From: Diplocarpon mali
Taxonomy: Eukaryota > Ascomycota > Leotiomycetes > Helotiales > Drepanopezizaceae
NCBI GenBank assembly: GCA_024741835.1
Contig: JAENRP010000016.1
Location: 226,568-290,567, forward strand
Direction of reading: 5' to 3'
Length of the DNA: 64,000 nt
In this document: in pieces, positions 21,887 through 31,582 of the stretch
How the letters are laid out: each line of letters begins with the position of its first letter
Position numbering within the stretch: the first letter of the stretch is position 1
Notes under the pieces: model-generated
What the model saw: the letters and a program-made list of their open reading frames with translations, nothing else
Databases searched by the model: none
What the model was told of the DNA's origin: nothing
Program-made: the position numbers and the translations under genes

Positions 21887-24277
21887 GCCAGAGAACGCTG
21901 GCAGATTACGACAGGACACGCTGCGAGCCTCGAAAGTCTCAAGAAGTCGGTGAGGGTCGATAGTAAGGACAGTCCATGCGTGTCCGGGCTCCGCTCCGTC
22001 TGCTGGAAGGCAGGTCTCGTTTGACCAGACCACCCCCAAGCAGATGGTTAACTAGGCATCTCTAGACTTTCCTTCTCTTCCAAACCACCGACATCACGAG
22101 TTGGTCACGGGCTCTTGTTGACTCTCGAGGCGCTTATGCTTCACTCCGAGAACATTTCTTACGGTACATTGAGAATCCAGATGAACTTGGTTCTGCTTTA
22201 GATCCGTTAGACGATGATCGAAATGTAGGTAGCTCTTGATCGAGCAGAGGTCTCATTGTTCGTCGCTGAGACATTCAGTCACCCTGGAATACTCTGCGGC
22301 TGGATGAAGAAATCCGCGCTGAAATCCTCCAAGACGTCGAGCGATGTATGCCAGAAGAGCCTTATTTTCGGCGTCCCGAAACGCAAACAACCATGCTAGA
22401 CATCCTATTCATCTTCTGCAAGATCAATCAAGACGTTGGCTATCGGCAAGGCATGCACGAGTTGCTCGCTCCGATCCTTTGGGTAGTAGAAGAGGATGCT
22501 ATAGAGTATGGCAGAGATGGCGATCAATGGCCAATCTCTGATTCTGATTTGCCACTAAAGCAGACCCTGGACCCGGCTTACATTGAGCATGATGCCTTCA
22601 CTCTGCTCTCGCTAGTCATGCGGTCGGCGAAGTCATTCTACGAACTGGGTGAGCCAGATCGAAGGTCAGGTACAGCAGATGCATCTGCAGCCCAACAAGC
22701 TCTATCGCCCATTGTCGAAAGGAGCAAAAGGATACATGAAGTCTACCTAGCTCGTCTCGATCCGGAGCTTGCGAAGCACCTCACAGACGTGGAGATTTTG
22801 CCCCAGATATTCTTGATGTACGTCATGGCTACATGTGTAAATGGCTGGGTACTGAAGTTACATCAGACGCTGGATACGACTGCTCTTTGGACGTGAGTTT
22901 CCATTTGACGATCTATTAGCGTTGTGGGATACACTTTTAGCAGAAGACCCAGGGTTAGACCTGGTCGATATGGTATGTGTCGCAATGCTCCTGAGAATAA
23001 GATGGCAACGTAAGCGACCCAACCCTACCGAGCGTAAAATCTGACATTTAGCAGTACTCGAGACAAATTATTCATTTGCTCTAATGTTGTTGCTCAAGTA
23101 CCCAGCTCCTGTGGCCCCATATGGCCCACAAACATTTGTGGACGATGCGATCTTTCTCCGAGATAATTTCAGTGCTGCTGGAGGTGCACAGATAATCAGC
23201 AAGTACACTGGAAAATCGCCAGCCTTGCACTTGTCAGATTCGCGACCTGCAACACCGCTCGGTCAGGCAGTGAGCCCAAAACTTAACATGTCCAGGACCA
23301 GGTCGCAGATGCCCTCTCCAGCTAGATTCTTGCAGCAACAAGGTGGAGTCGAGGCGCTATTCCAAGGCGCAGCCAACAGAGTCTTTGACAGAGCAGAGAG
23401 ACTTGGTATTAACCAAGCAGTTCGGGATGCTGTTGATGAGGCAAAGAAGAACATGCAGGGACTCCAGACATCGCGAAACAATTCTAGACGGAGGAGATCG
23501 AGCATCATGAGATGGTCACTTGACGAGGGTAGATCAATCCCCAATCCCAGAGCTTACGTAGAGGAAATACACGCTCGGAACCAGCAACTCGCAGGCATGC
23601 TGGACCAAGCTATGTCAGATCTGCGCGTTGTTTCCATGTCGCCGGATGGAGATCAAGAGATATATGTTCAGGCCATGGATATGGCGATCGCCAAGGTAGA
23701 ATTTGTCAAAGTCTACTTGGAAGATCCAACAATGCCTCTACCTGAAGCACTACAGCCCGCCCCACCATCTCCAGTTCCGGTGGTCACCCCACAACCCTCA
23801 GCCAGCCCTTTGCAACAAGCAACTCCGCAGCCAGCCTCGGAATCGACAGCCCAGGAATCTGCAGTGAAGGATACAGCCCGATCCAACCCAGATTTTCCCT
23901 CAAAAGTAGACTCTTCGCTTATCTCCAAGCCATCAACTCCAACCATAAATCTACAGAAGACAAGTGCCGAGCCGGCCCGTGATCCATCGACAGCCCGGCC
24001 GAAAGCTCCGGTACCAACCCGGTCAACTATTGCACAGTCAAGCTTTTCGTGGATGTTAGAGCCGGACACTCCGTCGGGCCCATCGACGAAATCCTCGCCT
24101 CCGACATCAACATCGCCATTCCTCAAGACTGGAAGACGAACATCAGGGCCGAATAGGGAGAAGGCGGCCTTTTTGTTCGGGGAAGACGGCGGAGAGCCGA
24201 GTGGAAGGCCATCTTTGTTACAAGAATCGGAGGAGATATTCAATCTGGGGTCTTTGAAAGTGAACAAAGGTACATGA
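21887..24277 (+). CDS. TBC-domain Rab GTPase-activating protein (TBC1D5-like)
   Basis: A Rab-GAP family protein acting in endosome/retromer or autophagy traffic. Five supported exons: 21887-22009, 22066-22224, 22279-22817, 22867-23009 and 23055-24277, giving about 728 residues. Introns are 45-56 bp; the first has a GC donor. Splicing recovers the TBC landmarks in order: LRSVCWK-TFLLF, SPWNTLRLDEEIR, the arginine-finger-like region MLDILFIFCKINQDVGYRQG (the glutamine finger of the family is YRQGM), then LPQIFL-IRWIRLLFGREF and FDDLLALWDTLLAED. The C-terminal third is disordered and proline/serine-rich with a basic patch RRRRSS. The first codon is not resolved: the frame opens after a stop at 21878-21880 and family members have a few residues more, so a short upstream exon is likely. 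The final stop follows VNKGT. Confidence 0.9.
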
Positions 24278-24927
24278 ACAAGGGTACATAGTTAGGATCA
24301 ATGGATACGAGAGATACCTCTCTACTCGCAAAGCCTCCCTTGCACTGCGGTTCTCGAGCAGCCTTCTCCATGGGCAAGGAGATGTATGCATCAACCCGTC
24401 CGCCTGGTGCTCCTGCCGGCACTGCCGATCCTTGCTGACCAGCAAGCTGGAATGCTCAGCAAAAACATCCTGAGGATCAAAAGGGTCTAGAAGTCCCACT
24501 GCGGGTTTCGCCAAGGCTGGCAACTGCGGAAGCTTGCAGTGCGCACTCGGAAGCATCCAGGACTGACGGTGGATGGAGCCCAGGCATTGAAATAAGACTC
24601 GGGCAGCACATTCAATGCCGCCATCCGTGAGCAAGTCAACTGTGATCAACTCCAACATCTGCTGCTGATCGGGTCCCTTGGGCCTTGGGGCGGTGCTGCG
24701 GAGGACTGTGCTATGCGCGGACCCAACTCCTAGGTATGAATGATGCGCCTACAACCTCCCAACATCTCATTCGAGTTCTCGCCTTTCCATGCCTTCCGGA
24801 CGGTAAGCCATACCACGGGCTAGAGAGGCCGGCCACGTCGAGTCGTCTCAGAGAGTCTTGTCTCCAGGGGGCTTCGGCCAGCCCAGCCAGGTATATGGAT
24901 GGACGGACTTGCTGAGCAGCACTGGAG

Positions 24928-24961
24928 CGGAGAGGGAGAGGGAGAGGGAGAGGGAGAGAGA
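24928..24961. repeat. (GGGAGA)n microsatellite
   Basis: Short purine repeat of about five units in an intergenic region. Confidence 0.9.
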
Positions 24962-25429
24962 TGCGACCAAACAATCGCCAAACCATGGGATCTGCGCGAC
25001 TGCTTGTGATTGTTCTGCAGCAGAAAAGATCGCTATATGCAAAAAAGGCCAGAGCAGGCCGGAGGAGTTGCGCTGCAGACGTGGATCGCCTGGGCAAAGG
25101 TCGTCAACAAGGAAAATCCCACCTCTCCGTCCCTCTCCATCCATATGTCCCTTCAACGGCCGCCTGTCCTGTCCTGTTCGGTGGGCAACGAATGCAGCCT
25201 TCCATAAGGCACCGACCTACGACGGTGTTACTTTGTCTTCTCCCCCTTGGCCTGCTCGCGTAATTGCAAACCCCGCGATTTAGCGTCAGGCTAGTCTTAG
25301 CGTCAAATGGCAAAGCAGCCTGCTCTGGTATCAAAACCAAATTCTTTGTTCTTCCCGACTTCTACCACCTCGTCGCCACGAAATCAGCTTCGCATATCTG
25401 TCTACCCTCCGCACTCCGCAACCCGCGAA

Positions 25430-25490
25430 CCCTCCCCCCCCCCCCCCTCTCTCTCCCTCTCCCTCTCCCTCTCCCCTTTCCCATCTACCT
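25430..25490. promoter_or_regulatory. Pyrimidine-rich tract upstream of KH gene
   Basis: A run of C followed by CTCTCTCCCTCTCC-type repeats, 180-240 bp upstream of the first in-frame ATG of the KH gene. CT-rich tracts commonly mark fungal core promoters and transcription starts; that role here is inferred from position and composition. Confidence 0.45.
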
Positions 25491-25816
25491 CCGCCTTCCT
25501 CACCTCTCTCCACGCCCTTGTCATCACGCCCTCTTCTTCGATCCCACATCCCGACCCCACTTCCTCCGTCACCTCAACACTCCTGCAAACAGTCAGCGCA
25601 TCCTTTGAACACTCGCGCCACGGTACATAGCCCCCTTCCAACGTTATCACTCCCCTTTTCTGGACTCTCATGACGTCGATCACGTCTGTTTCATCGGTCC
25701 AGCCTTCCCTCTCGGAGCGATCTGCTGACGATTTAGAGCAAAGAGCGACCAATCTAAGCCACGTCTCCTGTGCAATCACTTGCCTGCGCAAGCAGATCAC
25801 GACTCCTCCGACAGAT

Positions 25817-26980
25817 ATGTCTTCCGGCCAAGAGAATGCACCCAACGGCGAAGAGCTCGTCGACAACCTCATCAATCTCCAGCTCGACGATGAAAGTAGA
25901 CTTGGACCCGATGGCGAACTTCTTCCCAAGACCGATGAGGAGTATGGCGAATCTCAGCTCACTCTCCGCGCTATTGTTTCCTCCAAGGAAGCTGGCGTCA
26001 TCATAGGCAAGGGCGGCAAGAATGTCGCGGATCTCCGCGACGAGACTGGAGTCAAGGCTGGTGTGAGCAAGGTCGTTCAAGGTGTTCACGACCGAGTCTT
26101 GACAATCGCTGGAGGATGCGAGGCGATCGCCAAGGCTTATGCTATCGTGGCTAGGGCTCTGTTGGAAGGCGCACCACAGATGGGAATGGGAGGTGTCGTG
26201 TCAACTACCGGTACTCACGGTACGAAGCGATCGAGTCCACTGTCTGAAACTCTGACTGACAGCTGGAATGTAGCCATCAAGTTGTTGATTTCTCACAATC
26301 AAATGGGCACGATTATTGGTCGGCAGGGTCTCAAGATCAAGCACATCCAAGATGCTTCCGGAGTCCGCATGGTCGCACAGAAGGAGATGCTTCCACAATC
26401 AACCGAGCGCATTGTCGAAGTACAAGGAAACCCCGAGGGCATACAGAAGGCCGTCTGGGAGATTTGCAAGTGTCTGGTTGATGATTGGCAACGAGGAACT
26501 GGAACCGTCTTGTACAACCCGGTTGTCCGAACTCAACCAGGAGGAGCAAGCTTGGGAGGTCAAGGTGCTAGTGGCAACGGACGTGAAAACTACAACAGCA
26601 GCCCTCGTGTAACCCGCACTGGAAATGGAAACGATTTCAGCGAGGGCGCTCCCCGGTCCTACAACAATCGCCGTTCCGACTCGGATGCTGCTCAGCGTGG
26701 GCCACCCACCCATGATGAGAACGGAGAAGAGTACCAGACTCAGAACATCAGCATTCCATCTGACATGGTTGGCTGCATCATTGGTCGCGCTGGTAGCAAG
26801 ATTAGTGAGATCCGCAAGACTTCTGGAGCCCGTATCAGCATCGCCAAGGCACCTCACGACGACACCGGGGAGCGCATGTTCACCATCATGGGAACCCCCA
26901 AGGCCAACGAGACCGCTCTGTACTTGCTGTATGAGAACCTCGAGGCCGAAAAGATGCGCCGAAGCCAGAACCAGGAGTAG
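25817..26980 (+). CDS. Three-KH-domain RNA-binding protein (PCBP/Rnc1-like)
   Basis: A poly(C)-binding-type protein with three KH domains, similar in layout to fission-yeast Rnc1, yeast Pbp2 and human PCBP/hnRNP K; these control mRNA stability and translation. Each KH has its GxxG loop: KH1 VIIGKGGKNV, KH2 TIIGRQGLKI, KH3 CIIGRAGSKI. KH1 and KH2 are adjacent; a Gly/Asn/Arg-rich linker of about 80 residues precedes KH3, which ends the protein. I infer a 54-bp intron at 26220-26273 (GTACGA...TGTAG), whose removal gives GTH-AIKLLISH and about 369 residues. Because 54 is divisible by three and has no stop, unspliced RNA also encodes a protein, with 18 extra residues before KH2. Start: the ATG at 25817 (MSSGQENAPNG) looks like the natural N-terminus, although the frame extends to an ATG at 25670. 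Confidence 0.93.
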   Translation: MSSGQENAPNGEELVDNLINLQLDDESRLGPDGELLPKTDEEYGESQLTLRAIVSSKEAGVIIGKGGKNVADLRDETGVKAGVSKVVQGVHDRVLTIAGGCEAIAKAYAIVARALLEGAPQMGMGGVVSTTGTHGTKRSSPLSETLTDSWNVAIKLLISHNQMGTIIGRQGLKIKHIQDASGVRMVAQKEMLPQSTERIVEVQGNPEGIQKAVWEICKCLVDDWQRGTGTVLYNPVVRTQPGGASLGGQGASGNGRENYNSSPRVTRTGNGNDFSEGAPRSYNNRRSDSDAAQRGPPTHDENGEEYQTQNISIPSDMVGCIIGRAGSKISEIRKTSGARISIAKAPHDDTGERMFTIMGTPKANETALYLLYENLEAEKMRRSQNQE

Positions 26981-28388
26981 GTGCCAGTTCTGATATCTTT
27001 TTACGACTTCTATCCAATGCGGGCAAGTAATTCTAGGGTTCGCCAAGATCTCAGTTGCCGCGAGGCAGATACTGCGGTGAATCTTGGGAAGTCTGCATTG
27101 TTTAATCAAACCGTTTTTCCTTGACAAAAGTACGCGCGACACTCTCCCTATAGTCTTTTTGCTCTTTTTTCTACTGCGGGAATTTTACGAATTTACGGTC
27201 ATCAGCGGCACTTGATGGTGTACTCCGGAAGCGCCTTTCTCAACTGTCACTTTACCCTCGATACTCGATACAGACGATTCCGCCTTGACATATCAACGAC
27301 TCGAGACACCGACACACTGTCTTCGACCTCTCTGCCGAAACTCCGACCGTCCTTCCTCGAACGCACGAGAATCGTCCTAATCTCGTCATCCATGCGGCTA
27401 TGACCTTCCTTCTCCTAGAGTCACAAGAGACCAAGTCCAACCACCAACTTTGCCCCTCAACCACCCACCAGGACACGCCTGGACGGCCCGGCTCCTTTTT
27501 CGTGAGATCGCTCTCGCACTCTTCCTACGCCATCCTCTTTACTTCGGGCCTGCCTGGTCTGTACGCCGGCCATATCGACACCTGGATCCGTGGAGGAGAT
27601 GGGGGCGGATGTAGTCCTAGACTAGGCAATTTGAGCAATGAGTCGATGAACCTCAACTATTCATATGCATGTGACTGATGGCGGGTGCGCAACTAATCTC
27701 CAACCAAGTAGCTACAATAGCCTCAGGGTTGCCGTGATGATAACGTATAGCGGTACGCAACAGCTGGGGCTCACCACATCAACAAGCGTTACCCTCTTCC
27801 ATGGTCTTGACACCAGTGATGATTCGCACCTCACGTTAGTCGCGCAATAGGCGTGGTATCTCAAAAGATGCCCCTGCAGCCACACGGAAGCAAAACCCTC
27901 TCAACTCCAAGAGAGGAGCTCGTGCCCGTGGCCGTGCTCGTGGCGAACAGGTTAGAAAAAGGAGAAGAAAAGAGCAATCAGCAATACGCGACAAGCGACA
28001 GAAATGCTGCTTCCCCCGACCAATTCGAGTAGAGAGGCGCCCCGGATCCTGAATCCTGGGGATCGTGCGGTGTGCTCGTTCCGAAGGGCGCGATTCCGGT
28101 CACCTTGCTGGCGAGAAGGGAGATTGCGAGGCGAGGCGAGGATATCTTTGTACTGTGTACATGGTCTGTCTTGATTGCTCTCTCTCTCCCTCTCTCTCTC
28201 TTGGGAACCACGGTTTCGCAAGGTCATGGGGTTTGGTCATGACTCTGACGAGGGTGAGGTGCGAGATGGAAGAGTAGATATGTAAATATATATATATATA
28301 TATTTCTGCAGATATCGAGTCCTCTCGTGATGCAGATAGAACCCAGCATATTCTCCAAACGCCGCGTATGCAATTCCGCCTCTTTATC
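26981..28388. other. Intergenic, KH gene to HUT1 (convergent)
   Basis: 3' flanks of two convergent genes, with a CT repeat near 28175-28201 and a TA repeat at 28285-28304. A plus-strand stretch at about 27850-27950 encodes a basic Arg/Gly-rich run (KRGARARGRARGEQ) between a possible acceptor and donor, which could be an exon of a small unrecognised gene, but I cannot build a gene around it. Confidence 0.35.
28285..28304. repeat. (TA)n microsatellite
   Basis: Short TA repeat in the 3' flank of the Hut1-like gene. Confidence 0.9.
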
Positions 28389-29791
28389 TCACAAAGCCTT
28401 CTTCGCCGCGCTCTTTTTTGCCTTCTCCTTCGCCGCCTTCTCCCGCCTCGTGATCAGGCCCTCGGCTCCAATTCCGCCAAACACGAGACCGACGCCCACC
28501 CACTGCTTGCTGCCGAGGGTGTGCCCGAAAGCGAGCACCGAGAGGATCATGGTGAGCATTTTGCGGGTTACGGTAATGGTAACGAGGAGCAGGGAGGAGA
28601 ACGTGGAGAGGGTGTAGACTTGGGGGCGTGTTAGGTTCCGCTCTGTAGTGTTTGGGCGGTTTGGAGGGAGTGAGGGAGTTGAGGAGAGGGAGAGAAGGAG
28701 GGGGAGACGTACAGATAAACACCTGCCCAACAGCACCACAGATCGCGAAACCCAAGACATCGTACCACACGCTCGGGTGCCTCGTCATGAACCCCAGCGC
28801 CTCGGCAAATTCTCCTCCGCCTCCAGAGCCAAGATCCATGCCCAGATACTCCCCAATTCCCGTGTGTACCAAGTACGGCGATAGCGCCAGGTAGGAGAAC
28901 GTGAGGAGAGTGCTCATGATGTTATTCGCGCACATCATCTGCGGCCCCTTGTACGGCTGGAAAGTCTGGAAAATGTAGTCCTGAGTCGTGTTCGTAAGGC
29001 CGTCGAAGAGCAAGTTGATGCCCAGCAGCAGGAGGCCCCACGTGCTGTTCCGGTCCGGGTTGATGGACGCTTTGGAGGGCTTGGACTTGCCGGATCCAGC
29101 GTGCAGCGTGAAGACCGCGACGCCGGAGGTCACGGCCAGCACGACGAGGTACTTGTAGAGAGGGTACCGCCGCTGGAAGAGCGTGATGTGCAGAAACATG
29201 ACAGGCAGCAGCTTGCAGGATTTCGCGAGGATGAAGGTTATGTAGTCGATGTGAGCGAGGGAGGCATAGCCGAATGGAGAAGCGAGGGAAGACGTCACGG
29301 CCACGAGGAAGAGAGGGAGCAGGATGCGCCGGTTGGGGAAGATGGGCGCGGTTGCTGAGCCAGCAGTGTCGAAGCGCAGGTAGATGTAGCCAACCAGCGC
29401 GGCGAAGAGGGATTGCACCGTGTTCAGGAAGACGGGGAATTTGAAGAGCTCAGGTTTGGCTGCTGATCCGTATGGGGTTGTCGTGAGCCGTTCTTGGAGA
29501 AGAGCCCATGTGAGGCTGTCCAATGTCAATATTGACTTTGGTATCAGAAGCGCTTGGTACTTACAACGACCCATAAATCCCACCGACCGCGATCAAGAAT
29601 TGCAATGCGCCGGCCTCCTTTACGCCAGGCACAACACTCTCGAGGATGTGCTCAGCTACCGCGACGTTTCCATTAACCTCCTTGTCCGAAATCCGCGTGC
29701 TGCGACTCGGTGTCCCGTTTCCCTCGGCCTTGCTCGTGTACTCGGAGGACGGGTCCCTTCTTGAGGGCGTGGCCTGTTTGGTGCGCCCCAT
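28389..29791 (-). CDS. Hut1-type nucleotide-sugar transporter (SLC35B1 family)
   Basis: An ER multi-pass transporter of the Hut1/SLC35B1 family, first described as a UDP-galactose transporter homologue and in animals an ER ATP/ADP exchanger. Three exons, 29791-29565, 29515-28713 and 28618-28389, give 419 residues; introns are 49 and 94 bp. Splicing restores GGIYGSF-LTWALLQERLTT and GQVFIF-YTLSTFSSLLL, both typical of the family. Further landmarks are FILAKSCKLLPVM and DGLTNTTQDYIF. About ten hydrophobic segments are visible. The protein ends in KKAL, a KKxx dilysine signal for ER retrieval, which fits the known location. The start at 29791 (MGRTKQATPS) gives a polar cytosolic N-terminus of about 55 residues before the first segment. 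It is transcribed away from the coactosin gene, with 487 bp between starts. Confidence 0.94.
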
Positions 29792-30278
29792 TGCTTCTCG
29801 TGCAGCTCGAAGATGCAGGGAAATGAATGTCAGCTTGCAGGGAGAAAGGAAAAGCCTGCAAAAAGAAATAACTGTGGAAGGAAGAAAAGAAACGGAGGAA
29901 CGTTGGAATAGGATGAGAAGGCTGCGTCGAGCGGACAAGCTGGCCACAATTATCTGGAGCTGGCTGGACCCTGGCGCTTGGCCTCTCTCGGCCTCATCCC
30001 GGCAGTGAGCGAAGATCCTACAGTAGCTTGGTGGGATCTGACTCCAGCCGAACCAGAAGTACAAAGATCCGACTCCCTCCCTCGCAAATCACTAATCACC
30101 CACTCGATCCCCTGCAGTCCGCAATCGTCTCCTCTTCCGTCATCGACCTCCTCTCGCCGTCCAAACTGCAGCGAAGCCACCGATTGCGGGCTGTCCTGTC
30201 TCGTCCAACCCTCCACCGCTCAGCCCCGCGTCACCCCTCCTCTTACCACCTCTCACCTCCAAAGCCATTCCTCCAAAG
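29792..30278. promoter_or_regulatory. Bidirectional promoter region, HUT1 / coactosin
   Basis: 487 bp separate the start codons of two divergent genes. The coactosin side is pyrimidine-rich with CT clusters just before its ATG (cacctccaaag). Shared regulation is possible but not shown. Confidence 0.45.
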
Positions 30279-30719
30279 ATGTCTGGCCTCGACTCTCCCG
30301 CGATTAAAAGCGCCTACGACGACGTCCGCTCCGACACATCCCCCACGAACTGGCTCCTGATCTCCTATGCCTCCGCCTTGGGCGACCAGCTCGTCCTCTC
30401 ATCGACCGGGACAGGCGGGCTCTCCGAACTCACCAGCAAGCTGGACCCGGCGCAGGCGCAGTACGCCTACGCGCGTGTCGAGTACGCCAACGACACGGAG
30501 AGCAAGCGTGTCAAGTTCGTGCTGGTCATCTGGATCGGGGAGGGGACCAAGGTCATGAGAAAGGCGCGCGTGAGTATCGAGAGCGGCGCCGTGAAGAAGG
30601 TGCTGGGACATCACAGTATCCAGGTCGATGCGAGAGACAAGGGGGACTTGGAGGAGGGGGAAATAGTCGTGAGGCTGAGGAAGGCGGGGGGTGCGGATTA
30701 CAATGGGGGGAGGGGATGA
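30279..30719 (+). CDS. Coactosin-like ADF-homology actin-binding protein
   Basis: A 146-residue, single-exon protein formed by one ADF/cofilin homology domain of the coactosin subfamily, which binds actin filaments rather than severing them. Landmarks: MSGLDSPAIKSAYDDVRSD at the N-terminus, then NWLLISYA, YAYARVEYANDTESKRVKFV, a central strand VLVIWIGE, and KVMRKARVSIESGAVKKVLG with HHSIQVDARD following. Length is close to the usual 140-150 residues. The start is well placed after aaag. The C-terminus is Gly-rich (GGADYNGGRG). The neighbouring HUT1 gene is divergent and functionally unrelated. Confidence 0.93.
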   Translation: MSGLDSPAIKSAYDDVRSDTSPTNWLLISYASALGDQLVLSSTGTGGLSELTSKLDPAQAQYAYARVEYANDTESKRVKFVLVIWIGEGTKVMRKARVSIESGAVKKVLGHHSIQVDARDKGDLEEGEIVVRLRKAGGADYNGGRG

Positions 30720-31582
30720 TGTGGCATGGGTGAAGGGGTGTGCTGATGATATAAGGCAATACTGGACCTCAAAGTGAAACTGGGCAGGTTGGCGTTATGA
30801 TTTAGGTGTTGGTATTTCCCAGGCGCAGAGGATTATTGAATAGAGCTCGGGATTGATCTATGTATGAGAAGTGCCCAATTGCCAGTGACAACAAATCAGA
30901 TCGTCGCATCACCGAGTCTTGGGCTCGGTTGTGTAGGCACGCGCAGGATTGTCCTCCCTCCAGCCATGTATCCAGTGATTCGGTGCAACAATTAAATGGT
31001 CAGATCCAAGTGAATTCATATTTCACCACGAAGATGAGTACGCCCGCTTTCACAACAGAATTCAACTCACTCACATCAGTTGTCCACTACATCCTCACAC
31101 ATATCACAGAACACAGACACACAGAGCTCAATGGCACCATCACATCCATATTTCTGCTCCGTAGATACTCATTACATTTTACATCGTGGTAGCGCCATGG
31201 CCGACCTTCCGCGACCCCTCAACCCTCACGCCGATTCACTCCCATAAAACCTCAACTATGCATCACTGATACACGAACGACTATCCTCTCCCTCGTCAAG
31301 GGTGGATGGCATGTAATCTACCCGGGAAATCCAATGGCAGCAGGCATTTGAAAATTGCCCCCCTTTCCACTTGCTCTCTTCCATCTCTCCATACCCCCCA
31401 TCAGCGGCCAAGCCTTATCCGGAATACCATATCATATAGCCAGACATTCGACATATCAAATGGCCCAAGATATGTCTTTGCATGTTCCGTATTTGGTTCG
31501 TATCTATCACTAGTCGGGTTCATCATCCCGTTGTCCTATCTCGGCATGTCGTGCAGAGTTCATCTACAGAATTCGTTGTCAT
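30720..31582. other. Intergenic, coactosin to phosphatase (convergent)
   Basis: 3' flanks of two convergent genes. No gene, repeat or RNA recognised. Confidence 0.45.

Larger units (their letters stand above)
24278..25816. other. Intergenic, upstream of KH gene
   Basis: Contains a GGGAGA microsatellite (24928-24961) and a long pyrimidine tract (25430-25490), both probably part of the promoter or leader of the KH gene. A minus-strand frame at 24218-24658 overlaps the TBC 3' end and has no recognisable domain. The KH frame itself is open from an ATG at 25670. Confidence 0.4.

Noticed and set aside
24218..24658. 147-codon minus-strand frame downstream of the TBC gene
   Set aside because: It overlaps the TBC coding end and shows no recognisable domain; possibly chance.
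27733..27820. Two RTGATGA box-C-like motifs suggesting a C/D snoRNA
   Set aside because: No CTGA box D at a suitable distance and no terminal stem.
27850..27955. Arg/Gly-rich exon-like stretch between a possible acceptor and donor
   Set aside because: No upstream or downstream coding partner could be found, so no gene is called.
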